Source: Silicimonas sp.
GTDB lineage: Bacteria; Pseudomonadota; Alphaproteobacteria; Rhodobacterales; Rhodobacteraceae
Length of the DNA: 64,000 nt
Direction: 5' to 3'
Assembly: GCA_022824315.1 (NCBI GenBank)
Contig: JAJEAC010000093.1
Span: forward strand, 109,690-173,689
A program made the translations under genes and the position numbers. Shown here piece after piece: positions 38,228 to 46,528 of this stretch. The notes below the pieces were generated by a model. The model was not told the DNA's origin. It ran no database searches and saw only the letters and a list, made by a program, of their open reading frames with translations. Numbering within the stretch: position 1 is the stretch's first letter; every line of letters begins with the position of its first letter.

Positions 38228-39307
38228 ATGGCGAAGTCACCGGGACCGCAGGGAAGCGGATTCTTGCCAAGCATTCGACCGATGCTGCGGCGCCCCATCG
38301 CATTTGCGGCAGCGCTTTTCGCCACCGCCGCTGCAGGGCCCGCCGCCCACGGTAGCGAAATCGTGGTCGTGGCCTCGATCAAACCGGTACACTCGATCGT
38401 CAGCGCCGTAATGGGCGACGTTGGCACACCGCATCTGATCATGCGGGATGCCCTCTCCCACCATGGCGTCCAACTGCGCCCGTCCGACGCTGCCGTGCTC
38501 CAGGAGGCCCGAATCGTCTTCCTGATTGACGAGGCGATGGAAGCGGGACTTGCCGCCGCGACTGACACGCTCGCGCCCGATGCGCAAATCATCGAGCTGA
38601 CGGGCGCACGGGAAGGGCGTGTCCGGTGGCGACTGCGCGAAGGTGGCGCCTTCGAAGCGGACCCGCAACATTCCCATGCAGGCGACGACGATCATGGGCA
38701 CGATGATCACGACGATGAACATGCGGAAGAGCACGGACATGAAGACGATCACGGCCTTGTCACCTATGAGGAGGAGGGGACCGGGCCGTTCGACCTGCAC
38801 ATCTGGCTGGATCCGGTGAATGCCGAAGGGACGGCCCATCTGATCGCTGACACCCTGTCTGCTGCAGATCCGGGCAATTCCGAGAGGTACGAGGAAAATG
38901 CCCATGACTTCATCCATCGGCTCAGTGAGCTTTCCAGGGAAATCGCGACAGATCTGACGGAGGTGAAGGGACGGCCATTCATCGTGTTCCATGACGGCTA
39001 CCAGTACTTCGAACGCCGTTTCGGGCTGACTGCCGCCGGCTCCGCCGTGGTCAGCGCCGAGCATTCACCCGGCATAAGGCGGATCCGGGAGATCCGGGAA
39101 CGGATCGGCGAACTCGGCGTGGACTGCGTCATTGCTGAGCCCGCCCTGGACGGTCGCCTAGTAAACACGATCATCGAGGGCACATCTGCTCGGGCCGCCG
39201 CCGTCGACAGCATTGGTGGCATGATCGACGCCGGACCCCAACTTTATTTCACCTTGCTGCGGAACATGGCCGATTCGTTCAGGAACTGTCTCGCGCCCTC
39301 AGGTTAG
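38228..39307 (+). CDS. znuA: periplasmic zinc-binding protein
   Basis: 359 residues from the ATG at 38228 (GAGGGA ten bases upstream); ATGs at 38210 and 38282 are in frame and also possible. An N-terminal export signal (FAAALFATAAAGPAAHGSE) is followed by the metal-binding fold VVVASIKPVHSIVSAVMGD. A loop very rich in His and Asp (HSHAGDDDHGHDDHDDEH and more, about residues 155-180) is the hallmark of zinc-specific ZnuA. The conserved ligand regions HIWLDPVNA and VFHDGYQYFERRF are present. Delivers zinc to ZnuB. Confidence 0.94.
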   Translation: MAKSPGPQGSGFLPSIRPMLRRPIAFAAALFATAAAGPAAHGSEIVVVASIKPVHSIVSAVMGDVGTPHLIMRDALSHHGVQLRPSDAAVLQEARIVFLIDEAMEAGLAAATDTLAPDAQIIELTGAREGRVRWRLREGGAFEADPQHSHAGDDDHGHDDHDDEHAEEHGHEDDHGLVTYEEEGTGPFDLHIWLDPVNAEGTAHLIADTLSAADPGNSERYEENAHDFIHRLSELSREIATDLTEVKGRPFIVFHDGYQYFERRFGLTAAGSAVVSAEHSPGIRRIREIRERIGELGVDCVIAEPALDGRLVNTIIEGTSARAAAVDSIGGMIDAGPQLYFTLLRNMADSFRNCLAPSG

Positions 39308-39777
39308 CGCTGCGGTCTTTTGTTCCCTCGCTCCGACGCCGAATCGACTCGGGTCACCGAACCCTCCGGAGGGCGGGGGCAGTTTCCGTTCACGGGATCG
39401 TCACGGGAGCCGAGCCTTTGCGGACGGCCTGGCATCGGATGAGCTCGTCACCGGACACCCAGAGGTGCCAACGGACCCACGGGAGATCGGCAAGAGCGTC
39501 ATCGGCAATTGAAACCCGAAGGACAAGAATTGAGTGATCAGCCCAAGGATGCTGGCCTTCCACCCTTTGGCTGCCGGCGCGTGCACAGCACGGATGCGAC
39601 GGAACGGCCCCTCACATTTGGCAAGAGAAACCGGGCCCGAACGTCCATGCGCCGCTTTCACATCAGAGTGAAGCGACGCGATTGGCCTTTGGCTTGAATG
39701 CACCGCGCCCTATCTGAAATGCTGCCAATCGAACGTCGTACCCGGTTCGACTCAATCAAGATCGTATGGAGGAAAGC
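39308..39777. other. intergenic region before the Deg protease gene
   Basis: About 470 bp. A short palindrome CCCTCCGGAGGG near 39362 could help end znuA transcription but lacks a T-tract. No other gene is supported. It should hold the protease promoter, which I could not pinpoint. Confidence 0.4.
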
Positions 39778-41238
39778 GTGAGAAATCTTGTAATCGCCCC
39801 GCAGCGCATGCCTGGACTGGCGCTGATTTGGCCACTCGTTCTCGGTGCCGCGCTGGTTCTGGCACAGACAATCGCAGCTTCGGCCCAGTCGCGGCCTGAC
39901 ACGTTTGCCGACCTGGCGGAGAAAGTCAGTCCGGCCGTCGTGAACATCACGACATCCGCAATGGTCGCCACCAGTATGCAGCCTGGCCCGATCGTGCCCG
40001 AAGGCTCGCCATTCGAGGAGTTCTTCCGCGACTTCATGGAACGCAACGACCCCGACGGCAATCGTCCACGACGCGGTCAAGCCCTGGGTTCCGGCTTCGT
40101 GATCTCGGAAGACGGCTATATCGTTACCAACAGGCACGTCATTCAGTCTGCCGACAAGATCCTGATCGAGTTCTTCGAGGGATTTGAACGTGAAGCCAAG
40201 ATCGTCGGCACCGATGCCAATACCGACCTCGCCCTCCTGAAGGTCGAGAGCGACACGCCTCTCAAGTATGTCAGTTGGGGCGACGACGAGGAGACCCGCG
40301 TGGGAGACTGGGTTATGGCCATGGGGAACCCGCTGGGACAGGGCTTTTCCGTATCTGTCGGCATCGTTTCCGCCCGAGGGCGCGCGCTCGCGGGAAGTTA
40401 CGACGACTTCATCCAGACCGACGCTGCCATCAACCGAGGCAACTCCGGAGGCCCGCTTTTCAACATGGAAGGAGAGGTGATCGGCGTGAATACCGCAATC
40501 CTCTCTCCCACCGGCGGTTCGATCGGAATCGGGTTTGCAATGTCGGCAAGCGTAGCGGAGAACGTGATCAGGCAACTGCGGGAATTCGGCGAAACCCGAC
40601 GCGGATGGCTGGGTGTCCGCATCCAGGACGTTACAGACGATCTTGCGGAAGGTCTCGGACTTGCCGAAGTCCGCGGCGCGCTCGTCACGGATGTTCCTGA
40701 AGGTCCCGCAATGGAGGCCGGAATCGAGACCGGCGACGTCATCCTGTCCTTCGACGGCGTTGAAGTCGATGATACACGCAGTCTCGTGCGCCAGGTTGGC
40801 GACGCTGCGGTCGGCAAGGAGGTTCGCATCAAGGTCTTCCGGGACGGAGAGTTCCGGACGCTCATGGTCACTCTCGGACGCCGTGAGGACGCCGAGGGCG
40901 CCATTCCCGCTTCGGCGAATGCCACGGACCCGACATCCAGCGAGTATCTTGGCTTGACGCTTTCCGAAATGACCGACGCGCTTCGCGAGCAACTCGGCCT
41001 TCCGGAGACCGCCGAAGGCCTGGTCGTTCAGGACGTGGCCGAAGACAGCGCAGCTTATGACAAGGGCCTTCGCGTCGGAGACCTGATCGTCGAGGCCGGT
41101 CAGGAAGAAATCGGCAGCGTCGCGGAGTTCGAGACCAGGATCGAGGACACCCGCGAAGCGGGGCGAAAGACGATCGTGCTCCTGGTGCAGCGGGACGGCG
41201 AGCCGCGCTTCGTGGCCCTGCCGCTCGAAAGCGGATAG
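39778..41238 (+). CDS. degP: periplasmic serine protease, Deg/HtrA family
   Basis: Envelope quality-control protease/chaperone of 486 residues. I prefer the GTG at 39778 because GGAGGA lies just before it; the ATG four codons upstream (39766) is the alternative. A signal peptide ends near ASAQS. The catalytic triad is His in TNRHVIQS (about 119), Asp in TDLALL (about 149) and Ser in NRGNSGGPLF (about 222). Two PDZ domains follow (about 270-360 and 390-480). It stands alone and ends in a good terminator. DegQ/MucD naming is equally possible. Confidence 0.93.
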   Translation: MRNLVIAPQRMPGLALIWPLVLGAALVLAQTIAASAQSRPDTFADLAEKVSPAVVNITTSAMVATSMQPGPIVPEGSPFEEFFRDFMERNDPDGNRPRRGQALGSGFVISEDGYIVTNRHVIQSADKILIEFFEGFEREAKIVGTDANTDLALLKVESDTPLKYVSWGDDEETRVGDWVMAMGNPLGQGFSVSVGIVSARGRALAGSYDDFIQTDAAINRGNSGGPLFNMEGEVIGVNTAILSPTGGSIGIGFAMSASVAENVIRQLREFGETRRGWLGVRIQDVTDDLAEGLGLAEVRGALVTDVPEGPAMEAGIETGDVILSFDGVEVDDTRSLVRQVGDAAVGKEVRIKVFRDGEFRTLMVTLGRREDAEGAIPASANATDPTSSEYLGLTLSEMTDALREQLGLPETAEGLVVQDVAEDSAAYDKGLRVGDLIVEAGQEEIGSVAEFETRIEDTREAGRKTIVLLVQRDGEPRFVALPLESG

Positions 41239-41261
41239 ACGCATCAGACGGAGACCGGAAA

Positions 41262-41285
41262 GGGCGCCTGCAGGCGCCCTTTTTC
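41262..41285 (+). terminator. rho-independent terminator of degP
   Basis: Perfect 7-bp stem GGGCGCC / GGCGCCC with a TGCA loop and a run of six T residues, 24 bp after the protease stop. The convergent gene at 41316 ends just beyond it. Confidence 0.92.
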
Positions 41286-41315
41286 TTGAATCGGATGCCG
41301 GAAGACGCGGCGACG

Positions 41316-42170
41316 TTACTCGGCGGCCAAGGACATGTCATTGCGGCCGATTCCGACGATTTCGGCAACCACCCCGTCAATCAGCTTGCGGAATTTCCGG
41401 TAGTTCCCGTTCGGCCGAATTGTCCGCTCGTTCAGGTAGAGCGATCGATCAATCTCGATCTGGACAACGTGGCGGCCTCGCGACGGGCGGCCATAATTCT
41501 GTGCCGCGAATGCGCCGGCGAAAGGTGCGTTCCGGGCCACATGCAACCCGGTGGCAGCAAAGGCCGCCTCGACCTGGTCGACCACATCGCATGCCGCAGC
41601 CGTGCCAAACCGGTCACCAAGTACGATTTCGGGACGGGCGCCCCGCGGATGAGGGATCGTGTCGATTGCCTCGTGCGGCATGGAGTGGCAATCGACAAGG
41701 ATCGCCTCTCCGAAGAGAGCCATGCTTTCGTCCATCAGCACCGAGACCGTCTCGTGCCAAGGATGCCAGACGTCATCAATTCGTTTCCTCGCCTCATCAA
41801 GCGCAATCTTGCCCCCGTAGATTGACTTGCCATTTGCCACCACGCGCGGCACGACCCCGAGGCCCGAGGCGACGCGCGGGTTGTGCGCGCCGTCCCGGAC
41901 ACCTTCGATCAGGGCCGGATCCAACTCGTCGACCGATCGGTTCACGTCGATCCATGCGCGCGGCACCACGGCCGCAAGCAGCGGCGCACCGTGGACCGGG
42001 GCGGACGCAAAGAGCTTGTCGACAAGAGCGTCTTCCGAGGACCTCAGGGTCCACTCGTCGAGAATGGAGCGATTCACGAATTCCCTTGCGTACGCCCGAC
42101 CGGAGTGCGGCGACGCGAACACGACACTCGTCGTACGAGCAACAGGCATCTTCAGGTCATGCACCCGCAT
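41316..42170 (-). CDS. N-formylglutamate amidohydrolase family protein
   Basis: 284 residues of the FGase/HutG family. Recognisable parts are VVFASPHSGRAY near the N-terminus, RAWIDVNRSVDELDP, the metal-binding LVDCHSMP and a C-terminal HVVQIEIDRSLYLNE. In histidine degradation such enzymes release formate from N-formylglutamate, but no other hut gene is nearby, so the substrate here is uncertain. It faces the degP terminator and is monocistronic. Confidence 0.88.
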   Translation of the reverse strand: MRVHDLKMPVARTTSVVFASPHSGRAYAREFVNRSILDEWTLRSSEDALVDKLFASAPVHGAPLLAAVVPRAWIDVNRSVDELDPALIEGVRDGAHNPRVASGLGVVPRVVANGKSIYGGKIALDEARKRIDDVWHPWHETVSVLMDESMALFGEAILVDCHSMPHEAIDTIPHPRGARPEIVLGDRFGTAAACDVVDQVEAAFAATGLHVARNAPFAGAFAAQNYGRPSRGRHVVQIEIDRSLYLNERTIRPNGNYRKFRKLIDGVVAEIVGIGRNDMSLAAE

Positions 42171-42304
42171 GAGACGACTCCCGTAAAGCTATGGTCGTTA
42201 TAGTCAACCTTATCCGCCGTCAAAAGCCCTTGAAATGTGGCGGGCCAGGCAGTATGGGATGCCCGATTGGCGCGGGGCCAAACCCCGCGCCTAGCTGTTG
42301 GAAA

Positions 42305-42379
<75 letters not shown>

Positions 42380-42446
42380 TTCGCTGCCGCAGTATTGCGG
42401 CAAAAGGGAACCAGGCGCGATTCGCGCCGCGATCAGGAGAGAGCCG

Positions 42447-42572
42447 ATGAAGGTCAGGAACTCGCTTCGTTCGCTGAAGAACCGGCATCGCGACTGCCGC
42501 GTGGTGCGCCGCAAGGGTCGCGTCTATGTGATCAACAAGACGCAGCGCAGGTTCAAGGCGCGCCAAGGATAG
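42447..42572 (+). CDS. rpmJ: 50S ribosomal protein L36, zinc-ligand-free form
   Basis: 41 residues beginning [20 protein letters not shown] and ending [10 protein letters not shown], behind AGGAGAGAG. The four zinc ligands of the standard form are absent (only one Cys), which is the C-minus (YkgO-like) type usual in alphaproteobacteria. It lies 67 bp after tRNA-Val and may be read from the same promoter. Confidence 0.95.
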   Translation: MKVRNSLRSLKNRHRDCRVVRRKGRVYVINKTQRRFKARQG

Positions 42573-42777
42573 GCTTGGGGGCTTGTGTCCCTGGGATGAC
42601 CTATTTTCGCATTGACGCGCACGTTGCATCCGCCGAGTGACCGGTTGCAGCAGCGGGCGGGTCGTGAAGCCTCACCCTCGACCGGAACGTCTCCTGCGGC
42701 CAGGCAGAATGTGAGGCGTCGAACACCCGGCCAGAACCGGAATTGAGGGCTGCGGCCCCCGGCGGAAAGAACATCCC

Positions 42778-43938
42778 ATGCAGACTCTGAACTGGGGCAT
42801 GATCGGCGGCGGCAAGGGCAGCCAGATAGGGCCGGCACACAGGTTGGCTACCGCATTGGATGGCGAATTCGCCTTCGTGGCGGGCGCCCTCGACCACAGG
42901 CCCGAGGCGGCGCGGGCCTTTGGCCTGGAACTCGGTCTTTCAGAGAGCCGTTCCTATGGCGGTTGGCAGGAGATGCTCGAGGGCGAGTCTGCGCACCCGA
43001 ACCGGATTGACCTCGTCACAGTCGCAACGCCGAACGCAACCCACTTCGAGATTGCGAAGGCCTTCCTCCAGGCAGGATTCGACGTGCTTTGCGAAAAGCC
43101 TATGACGATCACCGTTGCGGAGGCCGAGGAGATCGTGCGTCTTTGCCGCGACACGGGCCGCATCTGCGCCGTCAACTACGGATATTCCGGCTATCCCCTC
43201 GTGCGGCACATGAGGGCAATGGTCGCGCGCGGAGATCTCGGCAAGGTGCGGCTCGTGGTTGCCAATTTCGCCCACGGACACCACGCCGACGCGGCCGATG
43301 CCGACAACCCGCGCGTTCGCTGGCGCTACGACCCGAAACAGGCCGGGGTCTCGGCTCAATTTGCGGATTGCGGCATCCACGCTCTCCACATGGCCAGTTT
43401 CGTCACGGGACAGCAGGTGCAGCGTCTTTCGGCCGATTGCGTGTCCTGTGTCGCAGGCCGCGAACTGGAAGACGACGCCATGGTCAACTTCCGCATGGAC
43501 GGCGGTGCCACGGGACGGCTCTGGACATCCTCGGTGGCCATCGGCCGGCAGCATGGGCTGGAGATCCAGGTGTTCGGAGAGACAGGCGGCCTTCGTTGGT
43601 CCCAAGAGCATCCAAACCAGTTATACTGGATGCCTTTGGGCAAACGGCTTCAAATCATCGAACGCGGGGAAGGTAGCCTTTCGCCCGGTGCCGACCGGGC
43701 GAGCAGGATGACGATTGGCCATGCCGAAGGCTTGCCGCTGGCTTTCGCGAACATCTACCGCGATCTCGCCGAGCACATCCGCGCCAGAAAGGAAGGTCGC
43801 AAGGCGGACGATGCCGCCGACTTCGTGCCCGGCGCGGAGGACGGGCTGCGCTCAGTGGCCGCAATCCACGCCGTCGCGGAATCGGGCGAGGCGAACGGTG
43901 CGTGGATCGATGCGCGACCGCCAATGTTTCGTAGCTAG
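42778..43938 (+). CDS. Gfo/Idh/MocA-family oxidoreductase
   Basis: 386 residues. The N-terminal Rossmann fold begins WGMIGGGKGSQIGPAH, the catalytic-lysine motif is VLCEKPMTITVAEAEE, and the C-terminal domain contains ADCGIHALHMASFV. These NAD(P)-dependent enzymes oxidise or reduce sugars and inositols. No pathway partner lies beside it, so the substrate is unknown. The ATG lacks a strong ribosome binding site (GGCGGAAAG upstream). Confidence 0.88.
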   Translation: MQTLNWGMIGGGKGSQIGPAHRLATALDGEFAFVAGALDHRPEAARAFGLELGLSESRSYGGWQEMLEGESAHPNRIDLVTVATPNATHFEIAKAFLQAGFDVLCEKPMTITVAEAEEIVRLCRDTGRICAVNYGYSGYPLVRHMRAMVARGDLGKVRLVVANFAHGHHADAADADNPRVRWRYDPKQAGVSAQFADCGIHALHMASFVTGQQVQRLSADCVSCVAGRELEDDAMVNFRMDGGATGRLWTSSVAIGRQHGLEIQVFGETGGLRWSQEHPNQLYWMPLGKRLQIIERGEGSLSPGADRASRMTIGHAEGLPLAFANIYRDLAEHIRARKEGRKADDAADFVPGAEDGLRSVAAIHAVAESGEANGAWIDARPPMFRS

Positions 43939-44513
43939 AACATGGAATTTTGCGCCCTCCGGCGAGACGCATCAAGCAAGAGACGCTGCGCGCCTGCAAG
44001 CTGAGCGGAGTGTTTCCTGGCGTTGAAGCGAACTCGGCCTGACAGGAATTTCTGTCCGTGAGGGAGAGCGAGAGCGTAGCAGTCCGCGAGGGTCCCGACA
44101 GTCCAGGCAGGCATGCACTCACCGGCCGGGATGTCGGCGGCCGGAATCGGGACTGCAATCCGCGCCGCTGCGGTGCTTTGATCGTGTCGAACCACCCGGC
44201 GCTATGCGCTGGTCAGCCCAATTGGGACAAGTTGCGCAACTCAATCAAGAACGCGGCCTCATGCTGTGCCTTCCTGTCTGCCCTGGTGGCGCTCCAAATG
44301 GTCGATTCTTTGGCGGCTCCAACCGGTCAAGCCCTGGATCTGGGCAGGCAAGACACCCTCCGTGTCGATGCCGGCCGAAGCCTGAGGCCCCTGAGTGCTT
44401 GTCGGCCCCTGATCGCCGGGCGCGGCATTCCGCTCGGGATTGAAGGCCGTGATCTCGCCTTGTAGGTTCGGGGGCACGAATGCTCCAGAACGCGCAGGCG
44501 CAGGCGGTGCCAA
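43939..44513. other. ~575 bp without a supported gene
   Basis: Short frames exist on both strands (for example 44259-44513 minus, 84 codons, Pro/Gln/Gly-rich), but none shows a known motif or convincing start. I see nothing further that can be supported. Confidence 0.4.
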
Positions 44514-44945
44514 ATGACAAGCGTCAGGACGTGCCTGTTGGTGTTTCTCGGGTTGCTGTTGTGCGGCCCTGCTACATGGGCGAATGCAGGTGCCGAATGC
44601 CCGGTGGGTCTCAGCCCCGTGACGGAGTTCCGACTGTTTTTCGGGTTAACGGATGCGGCGGGCAACACGGTCAGCGAAGAGGAATGGGGAACTTTCCTTA
44701 ACGATACCATCACGCCACGCTTCCGGGCAGGACTCACCGTAATCGATGCCGGCGGGCAATGGCTGGATACTACGGGCACGCTGTAAAAGGAAGCCGTCAA
44801 GGTGGTCATTGGCGCGGTTTCGACCAATGCTGAAGACGCCATCAAGTCGGTGGACGAGATTTCGGCCGAGTTCGAGGCATTGTTTGCGCAAGATCCGGTG
44901 TTCCGCATGTCCGCCCCCGGATGCGCCGGACTGTTCGGACAATAG
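44514..44945 (+). pseudogene. DUF3574-like secreted protein with in-frame stop
   Basis: Starts MTSVRTCLLVFLGLLLCGPA, a signal peptide with a possible lipobox-like LLLC or GAEC. EFRLFFGLTDAAGNTVSEEE is typical of DUF3574. After 90 codons (LDTTGTL) a TAA at 44784-44786 interrupts. The same frame continues for 53 sense codons (KEAVKVVIGAVSTNAEDAIK ... APGCAGLFGQ) to a TAG. Without the stop the protein would be the normal ~143 residues. A recent nonsense mutation, or less likely readthrough or a sequencing error, explains this. Confidence 0.75.
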
Positions 44946-44993
44946 GTGACTTGTCGCAGCAACTGCGACCGCGCGCGGCAGATCGCAATGCTC

Positions 44994-45980
44994 TCAGGTG
45001 GCGAGACCCGCACAACCCGCTTCAAGCCCGGTGGACCCGTTGGGTGCGAAGATTCGCCCGATGAGATTCAAGAGCAGTTGAGCGGCTAGGATCGCGGTGG
45101 AACCGGTGTGGTCATAGTCCGGCGAAACTTCGACAAGATCGATTCCGACAACCCTGCCGCGGTGGGCAAGACCATCCAGGAACTCAAGGATCTCGTAATA
45201 GAGGAAGCCGCCGTGGCTGGGTGTGCCCGTTCCCGGTGCAATTGACGGATCAAATCCGTCGATGTCTATCGTGACATAGTATCTCGCACCGTCAGGAATC
45301 CGGTCCAGCATGGCATCGGCACCCATGGCTCGGAACTGGCGGACAGAGACAATGTCCGAACCCATCCGGCGCGCATCGTCGTATCCCACTTTTGCCGTTG
45401 ACGAGACATTCCGCATCCCGATCTGCGACAGGCCGGAAACCCAGGCGCGTTCCGCGGCACGGCGCATCGGGTTGCCATGGCCGAATCGAACGCCGTGCCT
45501 TTCATCGACGAAATCGAGATGCGCGTCGATCTGCACGATGTGAATCGGCTCCTGGTCCGAAAATGCGGCGACACAGGGAATGTTGACCGAATGGTCGCCA
45601 CCCAAGACTACGGGCAAAGCACCCGAGCCCAATATTGCGCGAACGCCAGCTTCAATGTTGGCGTGACTGGCGATCGTATCGGTATGAACGATGTCGGCAT
45701 CGCCGAGATCGACAATGCGCGTGTCGGCCAGATACGTCACATCGTCTTCATGGTCGTAGGCACCTGCATGGCCGAACGAGAACAAGGTCGAAGCCTCACG
45801 AATGCTTCGCGGGCCGAACCGTGCGCCCGCGCGCCACTGCGTACCAAAGTCAAACGGAGCGCCCAGTATCGCTACGTCGGCGTTGATCCTGGTCCAGTCA
45901 GGCTCATAGGGTGCCTTCGCAAACGTCGAAATGCCAACAAACGGCAAATTCAGCCGACCGGATTCGTATTCGTGGCTCAT
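44994..45980 (-). CDS. speB: agmatinase / ureohydrolase family protein
   Basis: Manganese-dependent hydrolase that splits urea from agmatine or a related guanidino compound. 328 residues from MSHEYESGRLNLPFVG, with AGGAG six bases before. The binuclear manganese ligands are in VLGGDHSVNIP, QIDAHLDFVDE and TIDIDGFDPS. It is the only intact gene of what may once have been a longer unit: directly upstream lies a decayed amino-acid ABC ATPase. Guanidinobutyrase or another ureohydrolase is as likely as agmatinase. Confidence 0.85.
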   Translation of the reverse strand: MSHEYESGRLNLPFVGISTFAKAPYEPDWTRINADVAILGAPFDFGTQWRAGARFGPRSIREASTLFSFGHAGAYDHEDDVTYLADTRIVDLGDADIVHTDTIASHANIEAGVRAILGSGALPVVLGGDHSVNIPCVAAFSDQEPIHIVQIDAHLDFVDERHGVRFGHGNPMRRAAERAWVSGLSQIGMRNVSSTAKVGYDDARRMGSDIVSVRQFRAMGADAMLDRIPDGARYYVTIDIDGFDPSIAPGTGTPSHGGFLYYEILEFLDGLAHRGRVVGIDLVEVSPDYDHTGSTAILAAQLLLNLIGRIFAPNGSTGLEAGCAGLAT

Positions 45981-45989
45981 CGCGCGCTC

Positions 45990-46240
45990 CTGTCTGATGT
46001 ACCGCTCTCTAGAGGCTTGCAGAAAGTGCTGCAAGCGCAGCCTCCATCTGCGCCCAAGACGTCGCCTGGTGATCCGGCGCAGGCGATTGCGCGGCAATCC
46101 ATGAAAATGGCGCAACCGGCGGCAACGCCCTTTTCATGCATGACAACACCAATCGTCATGTTCTCTTCGGCCAACGTCCGAACGACGTTCAGAACTTCGC
46201 CCGCAAGTTCAGGACCGCGTGCAGAAGTCGACACGGCGCG
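45990..46240 (-). pseudogene. remnant of a polar amino-acid ABC transporter ATPase
   Basis: The translation resembles the last third of GlnQ/HisP-type ATPases: STSARGPELAGEVLNVVRTL (normally TSALDPELVGEVL), then MTIGVVMHEKGVAAGCAIFM (normally MVVVTHEMGFAR), then a degraded C-terminus. The Walker A, Walker B and signature parts are not present upstream. It is adjacent to the ureohydrolase, so I infer a former uptake system for its guanidino substrate. Confidence 0.6.
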
Positions 46241-46528
46241 GCCAGCGAACTTGCGGTCGCGCCGGCCGGATTCGTTGCATGGCGCGGAAACGCAGTTTCC
46301 GATTCTCGAATGTCCCGGTGCCTGCCTTTCCGTCCGACCTGTGCAGCGTGACTGCGCCAGGGTTCCGGTTTCCGGGCCAAAGGCAGCTTGCAGCGCCGCT
46401 CCCGGGAAGTGACAGTTTCACATCGAATTTACAAATCCGTCACCCGGGTTTCGTCCGGAACCGTCATTGACGGCCCGTGCGTCGCATGGACGACGGCACG
46501 GATCTTGCCACCAATGGAGGAAGCCAGA

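Noticed and set aside
39658..41244. 528-codon minus-strand open frame
   Set aside because: It is antisense to the Deg protease, which has a full catalytic triad and PDZ domains.
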